A DNA stretch of 48,711 nt from an uncultured Actinobacillus sp. (GTDB taxonomy: Bacteria > Pseudomonadota > Gammaproteobacteria > Enterobacterales > Pasteurellaceae), in assembly GCF_945915845.1 (NCBI RefSeq), contig NZ_CAMEFX010000013.1, positions 1 through 48,711 of the forward strand, written 5' to 3'. Made by a program: the position numbers and the translations under genes. A model generated the notes under the pieces. The model was not told the DNA's origin. It saw only the letters and a list, made by a program, of their open reading frames with translations, and ran no database searches. Of the stretch, positions 1 to 7,944 are shown in pieces (position 1 is the stretch's first letter; each line of letters starts with the position of its first letter).

Positions 1-51
1 AGCGGACTTTTAATCCGTTGGTCGAAGGTTCGAATCCTTCACGACCCACCA
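1..51 (+). tRNA. tRNA-Lys (UUU), 5' end outside window
   Basis: This is the 3' part of a tRNA. The anticodon arm has the 5-bp stem GCGGA/TCCGT around the loop CTTTTAA, with anticodon TTT at 9-11, so it decodes AAA/AAG lysine codons. The T arm (GAAGG-TTCGAAT-CCTTC) and the acceptor end ACGACCCACCA follow, with CCA encoded at 49-51. The sequence closely resembles the E. coli tRNA-Lys 3' half. The D arm and 5' acceptor strand lie before the window. Confidence 0.93.
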
Positions 52-87
52 CTTAACTTTCTAAATTAATTAAAAAAATCTTTTCTT

Positions 88-105
88 AGGCGGTTTTCGC
101 TTTTT
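88..105 (+). terminator. Weak intrinsic terminator after tRNA-Lys
   Basis: AGGCG (88-92) can pair with CGCTT (98-102), including one G-T pair, around a GTTTT loop, and T bases continue to 105. The stem is short, so it is only a plausible end for the tRNA transcript. The rest of 106-209 is AT-rich with no gene that I can support. Confidence 0.3.
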
Positions 106-209
106 AACTTACAACAAGTTCTTCATTGAAAGATAAACAGCCCAAGTTATCTTTGATCTTTATTTTTGCTTTCTTTCCATTTTTCTAAAAAATACTCTCT
201 TAAAATCTA

Positions 210-233
210 AATTTGTGATCTTGATTCCAAATT
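210..233 (+). promoter_or_regulatory. Candidate CRP (or CRP-S/Sxy) site upstream of the competence operon
   Basis: An imperfect palindrome has arms AATTTGTGATC (210-220) and GATTCCAAATT (223-233); 9 of 11 positions pair. Within it TGTGA and TTCCA are spaced six bases apart, as in a CRP site. The H. influenzae orthologues of the genes downstream are activated by CRP together with Sxy at CRP-S sites, typically 60-100 bp before the start codon, and this site is about 67 bp upstream. It lacks the TGCGA core typical of CRP-S sites, so the assignment rests mainly on position and symmetry. Confidence 0.45.
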
Positions 234-271
234 CTTATTCATTTTCTTTTCGATTTTTCATCTTCGCTTTA

Positions 272-280
272 AAGTGCGGT
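272..280 (+). repeat. Hin-type DNA uptake signal sequence (first of about 30)
   Basis: AAGTGCGGT is the core of the Pasteurellaceae Hin-type uptake signal, which marks DNA for uptake by naturally competent cells. Other exact copies found by eye on the plus strand start at 2338, 5321, 7629, 9427, 9616, 12584, 15484, 16179, 24172, 26830, 29385, 36519, 36885 and 40517. Inverted copies (ACCGCACTT) start at 2562, 3460, 4958, 8504, 9443, 11853, 12912, 19413, 22659, 26847, 28563, 32988, 38611, 41496, 44229 and 44475. The list may be incomplete. Confidence 0.9.
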
Positions 281-299
281 TGAGAGTAGGGGAGTTTTT

Positions 300-833
300 A
301 TGTCAAAAGGTGTTACATTAGTTGAAGTGTTGTTGGGCATTTTTATCCTGAGTTTGCTCGCTTCTTTCAGTATTCCAACATGGCAACAAAATAATACTCA
401 AAGAGTTCTGGCAAAAGAACAACATAAGCTTTATCTTTTTTTACGTCAAGTTCAGGCTAGAGTTGAGAATTCATCGGATATTTGGTTGATTATAGCGAAT
501 CGACAAAGTTCACTTCGAGGTTGGTGTATAACCGCTCAACGGAAATCAGAACCGTTATGTGATTGCCTCCTTCCTCAATCATGTTCAGGTAGCACAAGTG
601 CCCATTTTTATTATCCCTATTTTCCTGAGCAAACCATGATTGTGGCGAAACAATATTTTCCTACGGAAATAACGAAATTTAATGGGATCCGAAATACCTC
701 TCCCTCTGCTTGTTTTGTGCTACAAGCCGGAGATAGTCGTACATTATTTTCTTTTTCCAATCTCGGTACCTTAAAACTGAAAGGTTATCAATCTACAAGT
801 GCCTGTACATCAGGTTCGGGAGATGAAGAATGA
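300..833 (+). CDS. comN: Competence pseudopilin ComN (PpdA-like)
   Basis: Type IV pseudopilin of the DNA-uptake machinery, 177 aa. The N-terminus is a short class III leader, MSKG, then VTLVEVLLGIFILSLLA: a prepilin peptidase site after Gly4, Glu at mature position 5 and a hydrophobic helix of about 20 residues. The C-terminal part carries several Cys (near residues 76-95 and 138-168) that could form disulfides, as in minor pilins. It is the first gene of four overlapping pseudopilin genes ending in recC, the same order as H. influenzae HI0938-HI0942 and E. coli ppdA-ppdB-ygdB-ppdC-recC. The start has a ribosome site (AGGGGAG) about 6 nt upstream. It overlaps the next gene by ATGA. The symbol follows H. 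influenzae usage and is assigned by synteny and N-terminal features. Confidence 0.85.
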   Translation: MSKGVTLVEVLLGIFILSLLASFSIPTWQQNNTQRVLAKEQHKLYLFLRQVQARVENSSDIWLIIANRQSSLRGWCITAQRKSEPLCDCLLPQSCSGSTSAHFYYPYFPEQTMIVAKQYFPTEITKFNGIRNTSPSACFVLQAGDSRTLFSFSNLGTLKLKGYQSTSACTSGSGDEE

Positions 834-1564
834 AAGATATTTTCTCTCAACCTTACCGTGGGCAAAGTTTACTTGGTTTAATCCTAAGCCTAAGTCTGTC
901 ATCTTTTTTATTGTTGGTGATTATTAGCTTTTACAATCAAACTCAACAGCAAAATCAGCGCATTATGCTGAAGCTTCAATTACAAGCAGAATTACAAAGA
1001 ATGGTTCAAACTATCGGACGTGATGTTCGCCGAGCAGGTTTTAGAGCCTCAGCAGAAGGGCTACAACAAAATAATCTGATGTTGTTTGAACAAGATAACC
1101 AGGGAACGAGCGTGACTATACAACAAGCCGATAATGAAGTTCCCAATAGCTGTCTATTATTCTTTTATGATCTGAATGGAAATGGTTGTATCGGGTCAAA
1201 AAATAAAGGGAAAACCTGCGTGAATGGTGATAAAAATTCCACTTCTGAAATAGGAACGGAATTATTTGGTTATCGTTTAAACAAAGGCATGATTGAAAGT
1301 CGGCAAACCTATAAAAATACAGTGAGCCAAACTTGCCAGCAAGAAGAATGCCGGAGTTATTTACAACAGCCGGCTTGTAATGTTGGTGGTTGGACTGATT
1401 TATTGGACGATAATGAATATGTGATAACACAATTAGCATTTAGTTGGTTAGCCGAAAAACAAGGGATTGAAGTGAAATTAGCCGGATATTTAAAGGCTCA
1501 GCCTGATATAACCTATGAAACAAGCATTGTTACCCCTTTGCTAAATCAAGGGGAATTTCAATGA
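830..1564 (+). CDS. comO: Competence pseudopilin ComO (PpdB-like)
   Basis: Second pseudopilin of the competence operon, 244 aa. A short basic leader ends in RG (residues 10-11), followed by QSLLGLILSLSLSSFLLLVII, a prepilin-type helix. The usual Glu at mature position 5 is replaced by Gly, as in some minor pilins, so it may sit at the tip of the pseudopilus. The soluble domain contains Cys pairs and a Gly/Asn-rich stretch near residues 118-130. Start and stop overlap the neighbouring genes by 4 nt on both sides, which implies translational coupling. Identification is by position in the comNOPQ-recC order and by prepilin features; sequence similarity of the C-terminal domain was not checked. 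Confidence 0.82.
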   Translation: MKDIFSQPYRGQSLLGLILSLSLSSFLLLVIISFYNQTQQQNQRIMLKLQLQAELQRMVQTIGRDVRRAGFRASAEGLQQNNLMLFEQDNQGTSVTIQQADNEVPNSCLLFFYDLNGNGCIGSKNKGKTCVNGDKNSTSEIGTELFGYRLNKGMIESRQTYKNTVSQTCQQEECRSYLQQPACNVGGWTDLLDDNEYVITQLAFSWLAEKQGIEVKLAGYLKAQPDITYETSIVTPLLNQGEFQ

Positions 1565-2238
1565 GATGGTATCGTGGAATCATGACATTAACCCTGTTGA
1601 TTTTATTAAGTTCGATGCTCTTTATTGTGTTGCTGTTTGATGATGATATATTGCGCTTGCATTCAGCATTAACCTCACAACGCCAACATTATATCAAGCA
1701 AAGCCTCACCTTACAGGAACTGAGTCAGCAAGGTAAGCCATCCGTCTGTACAACAGTGCCTTTAGAGATTAGTGGAAATATTTATGCGATGCCTTTTCAA
1801 CAAGATGGGTTTGAGGATGATAACCGGCAATATATTTGGTGTGAGCGTAAAGCCTTATTTAAAAAATCCCCAACCAAAGCAACCTTTGTTGGGGAGTTTG
1901 ATACTTATATTAATCGCGATAATCTGAACTTATTCAGCAATCAACTCCAACCGCCACCTATCCCCCATCCGGTAGATAAGAATTCGCATTTTTATTGGTT
2001 TGATAAGAACCAAACAGAATGGCAAATTACAGGCAATATTTATGCCGTGGTGGTCGCTGAAGGGGATTTGTCTATTTCAGGTAAGGGGAAAATTAGCGGC
2101 ACAGTGATTACTCAAGGGCAATTAACAGTGGAACCTGGTGTGACTATTGCTTATCGCAAGGCTACAGTTCAATGGGCTGTTCAACAGCAAAGTCAATGGC
2201 ATCGTGCGGAGAAAAGTTGGTATGATTTTCGGTTCTAA
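1561..2238 (+). CDS. comP: Competence operon protein ComP (YgdB/DUF2509-like)
   Basis: Third gene of the operon, 225 aa. It starts MRWYRGIMTLTLLILLSSMLFIVLL: a basic leader and one membrane helix similar to a prepilin N-terminus, with Gly6 as a possible cleavage point. After the helix there are few recognisable motifs; residues 150-200 contain short Gly-rich segments (NIYAVVVAEGDLSISGKGKISGT begins such a stretch) that look like a small beta-rich domain. Its place between the PpdB-like and PpdC-like genes matches ygdB in E. coli and comP in H. influenzae. Its C-terminus overlaps the first 17 nt of comQ. Confidence 0.8.
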   Translation: MRWYRGIMTLTLLILLSSMLFIVLLFDDDILRLHSALTSQRQHYIKQSLTLQELSQQGKPSVCTTVPLEISGNIYAMPFQQDGFEDDNRQYIWCERKALFKKSPTKATFVGEFDTYINRDNLNLFSNQLQPPPIPHPVDKNSHFYWFDKNQTEWQITGNIYAVVVAEGDLSISGKGKISGTVITQGQLTVEPGVTIAYRKATVQWAVQQQSQWHRAEKSWYDFRF

Positions 2239-2515
2239 TTTATTTAAAGGGATGAGCCTACTCTCATTGTTGATCAGCTTAACGGCGTTTAGTGGTATTT
2301 TCTTAACGGTCAATCAATGGACAAGCTATCAACGCAAAAGTGCGGTAGAAATTTACCAACGTTATCAAGCCATTCAAATCGCAGAGAATCAAAAGCAGCG
2401 ACAATTTTTAGGCTTAGACTGTGAAAATACCGTGTCGCAAAATGGTATTCGTTTTCAGGTTCAATGTGGCGTACCTCTAATTGTGCGTTATCCTGCTGGC
2501 GAAATTCGCTTATGA
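2222..2515 (+). CDS. comQ: Competence pseudopilin ComQ (PpdC-like)
   Basis: Fourth and smallest pseudopilin, 97 aa from the ATG at 2222. I chose this start over one 75 nt upstream because it gives a proper prepilin leader, MIFGSNLFKG followed by MSLLSLLISLTAFSGIFL, and has a GGAG ribosome site just before it. Mature position 5 is Ser rather than Glu. A Cys pair near the end (GLDCENT and QVQCGVP) may form a disulfide. The reading frame overlaps the end of comP by 17 nt. An uptake signal lies inside the gene at 2338-2346. It corresponds to ppdC/comQ by position and size. Confidence 0.78.
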   Translation: MIFGSNLFKGMSLLSLLISLTAFSGIFLTVNQWTSYQRKSAVEIYQRYQAIQIAENQKQRQFLGLDCENTVSQNGIRFQVQCGVPLIVRYPAGEIRL

Positions 2516-2595
2516 TTTTTGGATAAATTACTTGCAGAACATCAAAATCTCTCAGAAAATAACCGCACTTTAATTGCCCAAATTGAGATAACGCT

Positions 2596-5500
2596 GTGTT
2601 TTATATTTACCATTCCAACGATTTAGATGTTCAAAAAGAAATTTTACTTACCTTGATGGATGACAAGCCATCCGATCCCTTTGTACCAGAAACCATTATG
2701 GTTCAAAGCCCGGGTATGGCGCAATGGTTACAACTACAAATCGCTGAAAAGAGAGGGATTGCAGCGAATCTCAAATTTCCTTTGCCGGCTAGTTTTATTT
2801 GGCAGCAATATGTGGATAACCTTCCTAATGTGGTAGAACAGAGCCAATTTACCAAAGAGGCAATGGCTTGGCGTTTAATGACCTTAATTCCACAAGCTAA
2901 TGTGCCACAACTTAATGCCTATTTGCAATCATCCACCGCTTCTGAGCAACAAAAACGCTATCAACTAGCCTTGAAAATTGCAGATCTTTTTGACCAATAT
3001 TTGGTTTATCGTCCTGATTGGATTGCTGCGTGGGAACGTGGCGACAATGCCTATATTGAACAACAAATTAAAAGCCAAAAACAAGGTCACGACAAGCTAT
3101 TTCAACAGATTCAACAGGATATTCAATGGCAAGGCGAGCTTTGGCGCGCATTAGTAGAGGATGTGCAAGGGCAAGATGCAGAAAGCGCGGTGCAACATCG
3201 CGCTAAATTACACAATGCCTATTTGAATTTATTACAACAGCAAACACCCCGTAATTTGCCGGCGCGTTTATTTGTTTTTGGTATTTCGGCCTTGCCAAAA
3301 ACCTATTTAGAAACCTTGGTGGCAATGTCAGCATATTGCGATATTCATTTATTTTTCAATAATCCAAGCCGTGAATATTGGGGGGATATTGTTGATGCTC
3401 AATTTGCGCAAAAGCTAGCATTAAAACAACGCCAAGATTGGAAAACATTGGAGAAAACGACCGCACTTTTATCTCATACCCATTATCCAACGGAAGAAAC
3501 GCAAGATGGTGAGCTGTTACAAGTAGGACATCCTTTATTGGCAACTTGGGGAAAATTGGGACGTGATTTCTTTTATTTGCTCAGCCAAATTGAGGGCGCG
3601 GATATTCAGTTTTTCACCGATTTAACGGGGGAGTCGCTTTTATCGCAAGTGCAAAATCGCATATTAAATTTAAAACCGAATAAAACAATGTTATTACATT
3701 TCGCTGAAAACGACCGTTCGTTGACCTTTCATGCTTGCCATAGCCCGATGCGTGAAGTGGAAGTATTGCATGATTATTTGTTGCAACTTTTCCAACGGGA
3801 TCAAGCCTTAACGCCGAAAGATATTGTCGTGATGGTAGCGGATATTGATAAATACACCCCTTATATTCAAGCGGTATTTGGGCAATATCAACGTTACCAT
3901 AAAGGCAAGTTAGAGCCTCGTTTTATTCCTTTTTCAATTTCAGACGGTAAGCTGTCGGAAAATGATGTATTGCTTGCTGCATTTCTTTCTTTGCTCAAGT
4001 TAAAAGAAAGCCGGTTTAGCGCAGAAGAAGTGCTGGCATTGTTGGATATTCCTGCAATACGTGAGAAATTCCACATTGAATTACGAGATCTAGAAACGCT
4101 TCGTCATTGGGTGATTGAGGCGGGTATCCGTTTTGGTTTGACGGAAAATGGGGCGAGCGCACGAAACTTTAATGCGTGGCAAGCAGGGCTAGAACGGATG
4201 TTACTCGGTTTTGCCCTTTCTGAACAAAATGCCGTTTGGCAAGAAACACTAGGGTTTAATAATGCTTATGGCTTAAAAGCACAATTAGTCGGAAATTTAG
4301 TTGCTTATTTGGAATGTTTGCAACAATGGCATCAACAATTATTGCAAGATCATTCTATGGCAGAATGGCAAGAAATATTGACCGCACTGGTGGATAATTT
4401 CTTTGCACTTAATACAGACAATCAAGACACCTTGCTGTACATCAAAGATTGTATTCAATCTCAAGCAGACTTATTGGAGGAAATTCACTTTGAGCAAGCG
4501 ATTAACATTGATGTTATCGCTGAGGTAATGGCGGCGAAATTAGATGATAACGACAACAGCCTTAAATTCTTAGTGGGTAAAGTGAGTTTTTGCACACTAT
4601 TACCTATGCGAGCTATTCCGTTTAAAGTGGTTTGTTTGTTAGGAATGAATGATGGGGATTATCCGCGCCAACAAACCCCAAATAGCTTTGACTTAATGCA
4701 ATATCATCGACAAAAAGGTGATCGTTTCCGCCGCGATGACGATCGTTATTTATTCTTAGAAGCATTACTGGCGGCGCAACAATATTTGTACATCAGCTAT
4801 GTAGGGCGTTCAGCTATTGATAATCAGCCTTTAGAGCCTTCCGTTTTGGTGAGCCAACTGTTGGATTATATTAATGATAATGCGGCAGATGAGCAAAAAA
4901 TTGCGGTTCAGCAACACGCCATGACGATTTTTAGCCCGGAAAACTTTAGCGAAAATCACCGCACTTTTGCCAAAGAATGGTTGCCTTTAGCTAATCGTCA
5001 ACAGCAAGACTTTATGGATTTCGCCAATCAATCTTCAGTTGCACCCAAAGCAAAAATTGAACCAATTGATCTGGCACAGTTAGTACAATTCGTGAAAAAT
5101 CCGGTTCGTTATTATTTTGAAAAGCAATTAGGCGTGTATTTTAGAAATAATGATGAATTGATTGCAGATGCAGAAAATTTTGAATTAAGTGGTTTGGATT
5201 TATATCAAGTTAAGCATGAATTATTAATGCGCAGCGATGATGAATTAACGGATTTCTTCGATAAATTGCGCTTGAAAGGAATCAGTCCGCGTGGGCATTT
5301 TGCCACGGTTTATGAACAGCAAGTGCGGTCAAATATGGCGGAATTTCGTGAAACCCTGAGTGATTATGTGCAACAAGTACCACACACGGAATGGCTTGAG
5401 CTGAAAATGAATACGAGCCAAGGCGAGGTGTTGTTGCAAGGTGCGTTAGATCATCTTTTTGGTGATGAAAAGCAACGCATTGTTTGGTGTGTAGGCAAAA

Positions 5501-5934
5501 TGAAAGACAGTTTCAAAATTGAACATTGGTTAATGTATTTGTGGCAAGTGGCAACCACAGGACGACAAGAAAGCCCATTGTTGTACTATAAGGATGACAA
5601 GGGGGTACAGTGTTTTCAGTTTGAAAAATTAGATAAAACGGCGGCACTGGAGCAGCTTACTGTTTATGTTGAAGCTTATTTACAGGGAAAACAAGACATT
5701 CAGATCGTTCCAACGACAGAGTTAAGTCAGTTTTTGCGAATGGCGGATAAAAATGATGCGGAAAATCAAGCGCTGTTAGAGAAAATCGCTTATGGCGATA
5801 ATTACGGCATAAGAGCTGATGTTTATTGGCAACGTGTATTTATGCAAACACAACATTGGGATTTTGAGAAAATGAGTCAGCAAGTCCAAGATTGGTTTGC
5901 GCTGATGTTAACGCCGCCTAAAAAGGATAAATAA
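2596..5934 (+). CDS. recC: RecBCD exonuclease V subunit RecC
   Basis: 1112 aa, close to the 1122 aa of E. coli RecC, to which it is clearly related along its length. Examples are IYHSNDLDV at the start, QSPGMAQWLQ and GIAANLKFPLPASFIW (residues 40-75), and CLLGMNDGDYPRQ with RFRRDDDRYLFLEALLAAQQ in the C-terminal half. RecC holds the RecB and RecD motors together, splits the duplex with its pin and recognises Chi through its inactivated helicase-like domains; the complex repairs double-strand breaks and degrades foreign linear DNA. The start is GTG at 2596, chosen because the conserved N-terminal beta strand begins there. It follows comQ by 80 nt containing an uptake signal, in an order conserved since the common ancestor with E. 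coli. Three exact uptake signals are inside the gene or at its edge. Confidence 0.96.
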   Translation: MFYIYHSNDLDVQKEILLTLMDDKPSDPFVPETIMVQSPGMAQWLQLQIAEKRGIAANLKFPLPASFIWQQYVDNLPNVVEQSQFTKEAMAWRLMTLIPQANVPQLNAYLQSSTASEQQKRYQLALKIADLFDQYLVYRPDWIAAWERGDNAYIEQQIKSQKQGHDKLFQQIQQDIQWQGELWRALVEDVQGQDAESAVQHRAKLHNAYLNLLQQQTPRNLPARLFVFGISALPKTYLETLVAMSAYCDIHLFFNNPSREYWGDIVDAQFAQKLALKQRQDWKTLEKTTALLSHTHYPTEETQDGELLQVGHPLLATWGKLGRDFFYLLSQIEGADIQFFTDLTGESLLSQVQNRILNLKPNKTMLLHFAENDRSLTFHACHSPMREVEVLHDYLLQLFQRDQALTPKDIVVMVADIDKYTPYIQAVFGQYQRYHKGKLEPRFIPFSISDGKLSENDVLLAAFLSLLKLKESRFSAEEVLALLDIPAIREKFHIELRDLETLRHWVIEAGIRFGLTENGASARNFNAWQAGLERMLLGFALSEQNAVWQETLGFNNAYGLKAQLVGNLVAYLECLQQWHQQLLQDHSMAEWQEILTALVDNFFALNTDNQDTLLYIKDCIQSQADLLEEIHFEQAINIDVIAEVMAAKLDDNDNSLKFLVGKVSFCTLLPMRAIPFKVVCLLGMNDGDYPRQQTPNSFDLMQYHRQKGDRFRRDDDRYLFLEALLAAQQYLYISYVGRSAIDNQPLEPSVLVSQLLDYINDNAADEQKIAVQQHAMTIFSPENFSENHRTFAKEWLPLANRQQQDFMDFANQSSVAPKAKIEPIDLAQLVQFVKNPVRYYFEKQLGVYFRNNDELIADAENFELSGLDLYQVKHELLMRSDDELTDFFDKLRLKGISPRGHFATVYEQQVRSNMAEFRETLSDYVQQVPHTEWLELKMNTSQGEVLLQGALDHLFGDEKQRIVWCVGKMKDSFKIEHWLMYLWQVATTGRQESPLLYYKDDKGVQCFQFEKLDKTAALEQLTVYVEAYLQGKQDIQIVPTTELSQFLRMADKNDAENQALLEKIAYGDNYGIRADVYWQRVFMQTQHWDFEKMSQQVQDWFALMLTPPKKDK

Positions 5935-5948
5935 GGCTTATTTTTTGA

Positions 5949-5969
5949 TATAATGCCCACTTTTCGTGG
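5949..5969 (+). promoter_or_regulatory. Candidate -10 box and small hairpin before mltA
   Basis: A perfect TATAAT is at 5949-5954, 34 bp before the mltA start and just after the recC stop. No good -35 is seen at the right distance. The following CCAC-TTTTC-GTGG (5957-5969) would form a small hairpin at or near the transcript start. Confidence 0.4.
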
Positions 5970-5987
5970 TTATCACAGGATATTTTA

Positions 5988-7094
5988 ATGAAAAAGAAGT
6001 TAGTATTTAAAGCAATAGCCTTGCTTTCAGCCGGTATGCTAGTCGCGTGTTCATCGGACAATAAAACGGCACCAACCAAAGGAGCCGCGACCAATTCACA
6101 ACAAGAAATGATGCAATTTGGCGCAAAATATCAAGGGCGTCATTACAGTTCAACCCCATTTACCACAGTTTCTCGTATTGATAATGAGAGCGGAATTGTC
6201 AATCAAGGGGATTTCTTAACGCAGTTGTCCAATGTACGGAGTTATTCGGGCAAAATTATGGCTAATTTTGCCGAAAATTATAGTCGTATTCAGCAATGGG
6301 TCGTATCCGGGGCGGATGTGAATGAGTTGGCGAACTTTGGGATTCGTCCACAAATTATGTCGGGCATGGATGGTTTTCAGAATGTGTTGATGACCGGTTA
6401 TTATTCACCGGTAATTAAAGTTCGCGGTTCAAAGCAAGGTGAATTTAATCAGCCAATTTATTCATTACCGGCAAACAAACGTTTTAGCCGTGCGCAGATT
6501 TATGCCGGTGCCTTAGCCGGGAAAGGTTTAGAGCTCGCCTATAGCAACTCCATGATTGATAACTTTTTATTGGGTGTGCAAGGAAGCGGTTATGTAGATT
6601 ATGGTAATGGACAATTACAATATCTTGCTTATGCAGGGCAAAATGGGTTCCCATATTATTCTGTTGGACGTTTATTAGTGGAAGATGGCGAGATTCCAAA
6701 AGAGAAAATGTCTATTCAAGCGATTCGCGATTGGGCAGCGCGTAACCCGTCTCGCTTACAAGGTTTGCTGGAGCGTAACCCGTCTTATGTTTTCTTCAAG
6801 TACGATCCTTCGGGCAAAGTGAAAGGGGCGGCTGGCGTCCCATTAGTGCCAATGGCATCAGTGGCAGCCGATCGTCATTTGATACCGATGGGGACAGTGT
6901 TGTTAGTGGAAGTACCGCAAATGGACAATGATGGAAATTGGACAGGCGAACATAAACTGCATTTGATGGTGGCGTTAGATGTGGGCGGTGCGGTAAATCA
7001 TCACCATTTCGACTTATATCGTGGTATTGGCGATCAAGCCGGTCATATTTCAGGTTTGTCTAAACATTATGGACGGGTTTGGGTGCTACGCTAA
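5988..7094 (+). CDS. mltA: Membrane-bound lytic murein transglycosylase A (MltA)
   Basis: Outer-membrane lipoprotein that cleaves the MurNAc-GlcNAc bond of peptidoglycan with formation of 1,6-anhydroMurNAc, 368 aa. The signal peptide ends in a lipobox, LVAC, with Cys21 as the lipidated residue. The C-terminal 3D domain is clear: VALDVGGAVNHHHFDLYRG contains the conserved acidic residues Asp331 and Asp342, and the protein ends HYGRVWVLR as in E. coli MltA (GRVWVLK). The middle segment VLMTGYYSPVIKVRGSK fits the VanW/MltA beta-barrel domain. The ribosome site is CAGGA before the ATG. The stop codon overlaps the start of tcdA (TAATG), so the two genes are probably cotranscribed. Confidence 0.95.
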   Translation: MKKKLVFKAIALLSAGMLVACSSDNKTAPTKGAATNSQQEMMQFGAKYQGRHYSSTPFTTVSRIDNESGIVNQGDFLTQLSNVRSYSGKIMANFAENYSRIQQWVVSGADVNELANFGIRPQIMSGMDGFQNVLMTGYYSPVIKVRGSKQGEFNQPIYSLPANKRFSRAQIYAGALAGKGLELAYSNSMIDNFLLGVQGSGYVDYGNGQLQYLAYAGQNGFPYYSVGRLLVEDGEIPKEKMSIQAIRDWAARNPSRLQGLLERNPSYVFFKYDPSGKVKGAAGVPLVPMASVAADRHLIPMGTVLLVEVPQMDNDGNWTGEHKLHLMVALDVGGAVNHHHFDLYRGIGDQAGHISGLSKHYGRVWVLR

Positions 7095-7858
7095 TGACAG
7101 AACGTATTGATAATTACGAACAACGATTTGGCGGCATTGGTCGCCTTTATACCCCCGAAGGCTTGGCGCGTTTACGTCAAGCCCATATTTGCGTCATTGG
7201 TATTGGCGGCGTAGGTTCTTGGGTGGTAGAAGCATTGGCTCGTTCGGGAATTGGCAAAATAACCATGATCGATATGGATGATATTTGCGTCACCAATATC
7301 AACCGCCAAATTCACGCAATGACAGGAAATATTGGGCAACTCAAAACAGAAGTGATGCGCGACCGAGTGGCGCTTATCAACCCCGAATGTGATGTACAAA
7401 TTATTGATGATTTTCTCACTCAAGAAAATTTGGCGGAATATCTTAGTGGCGGTTATGACTATGTGATTGATGCCATTGATAATGTGAAGACCAAAGCCGC
7501 ACTGATTGCCTATTGCAAACGCCATAAAATTCCTGTGATTACCATTGGCGGTGCCGGTGGTCAAACGGATCCCACTCAGATTCAAATTGCGGATTTAACG
7601 AAAACCATTCAAGATCCACTCATGTCAAAAGTGCGGTCAACTTTGCGCAAGGATTACCATTTTAGCCAAAATCCTAAGCGTAAATTTGGGGTAGATTGTG
7701 TTTTCTCTACGCAACCGTTGATTTTCCCCAAAATGAGCGACGGTTGTGCTGTATCAGCCACGATGAATTGCGCGAATGGTTTTGGTGCAGCGACGATGGT
7801 GACAGCCACCTTTGGTTTTTTTGCGGTATCGCGCGTGATAGAAAAATTGTTACGATAA
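7094..7858 (+). CDS. tcdA: tRNA threonylcarbamoyladenosine dehydratase TcdA
   Basis: E1-like ATP-dependent enzyme (formerly CsdL/YgdL) that converts t6A37 in ANN-decoding tRNAs to its cyclic form ct6A; 254 aa. The Rossmann nucleotide loop is VIGIGGVGSWVVEALARSG (about residues 29-47), followed by DMDDICVTNINRQ, which contains the adenylation Arg and Asp signature of the ThiF/MoeB superfamily, and VIDAIDNVKTK. A possible persulfide-accepting Cys lies in KFGVDCVFS, near residue 200. The start is the ATG overlapping the mltA stop; an in-frame TTG 15 nt upstream is less likely. The mltA-tcdA neighbourhood is also seen in E. coli. An uptake signal lies inside at 7629-7637. Confidence 0.94.
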   Translation: MTERIDNYEQRFGGIGRLYTPEGLARLRQAHICVIGIGGVGSWVVEALARSGIGKITMIDMDDICVTNINRQIHAMTGNIGQLKTEVMRDRVALINPECDVQIIDDFLTQENLAEYLSGGYDYVIDAIDNVKTKAALIAYCKRHKIPVITIGGAGGQTDPTQIQIADLTKTIQDPLMSKVRSTLRKDYHFSQNPKRKFGVDCVFSTQPLIFPKMSDGCAVSATMNCANGFGAATMVTATFGFFAVSRVIEKLLR

Positions 7859-7882
7859 ACAGATCTTAATAACCTGATCCTA

Positions 7883-7928
7883 TTGCTTTTTTTCTGAATT
7901 CTTGTACTCTTGTTGAGAATTATTTTCA
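7883..7928 (+). promoter_or_regulatory. znuA promoter with Fur/Zur-like operator
   Basis: TTGCTT (7883-7888) and TACTCT (7905-7910), 16 bp apart, form a plausible sigma-70 promoter. Immediately downstream, TGAGAAT-T-ATTTTCA (7914-7928) matches the 7-1-7 Fur-type consensus TGATAAT-N-ATTATCA at 12 of 14 positions. A Fur-family repressor bound here would cover the transcription start. Because the gene is a zinc importer, the natural candidate is Zur, but the motif looks more like a Fur box than the Zur box of enterobacteria. Confidence 0.5.
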
Positions 7929-7944
7929 AATAGGAGCTTAAATA

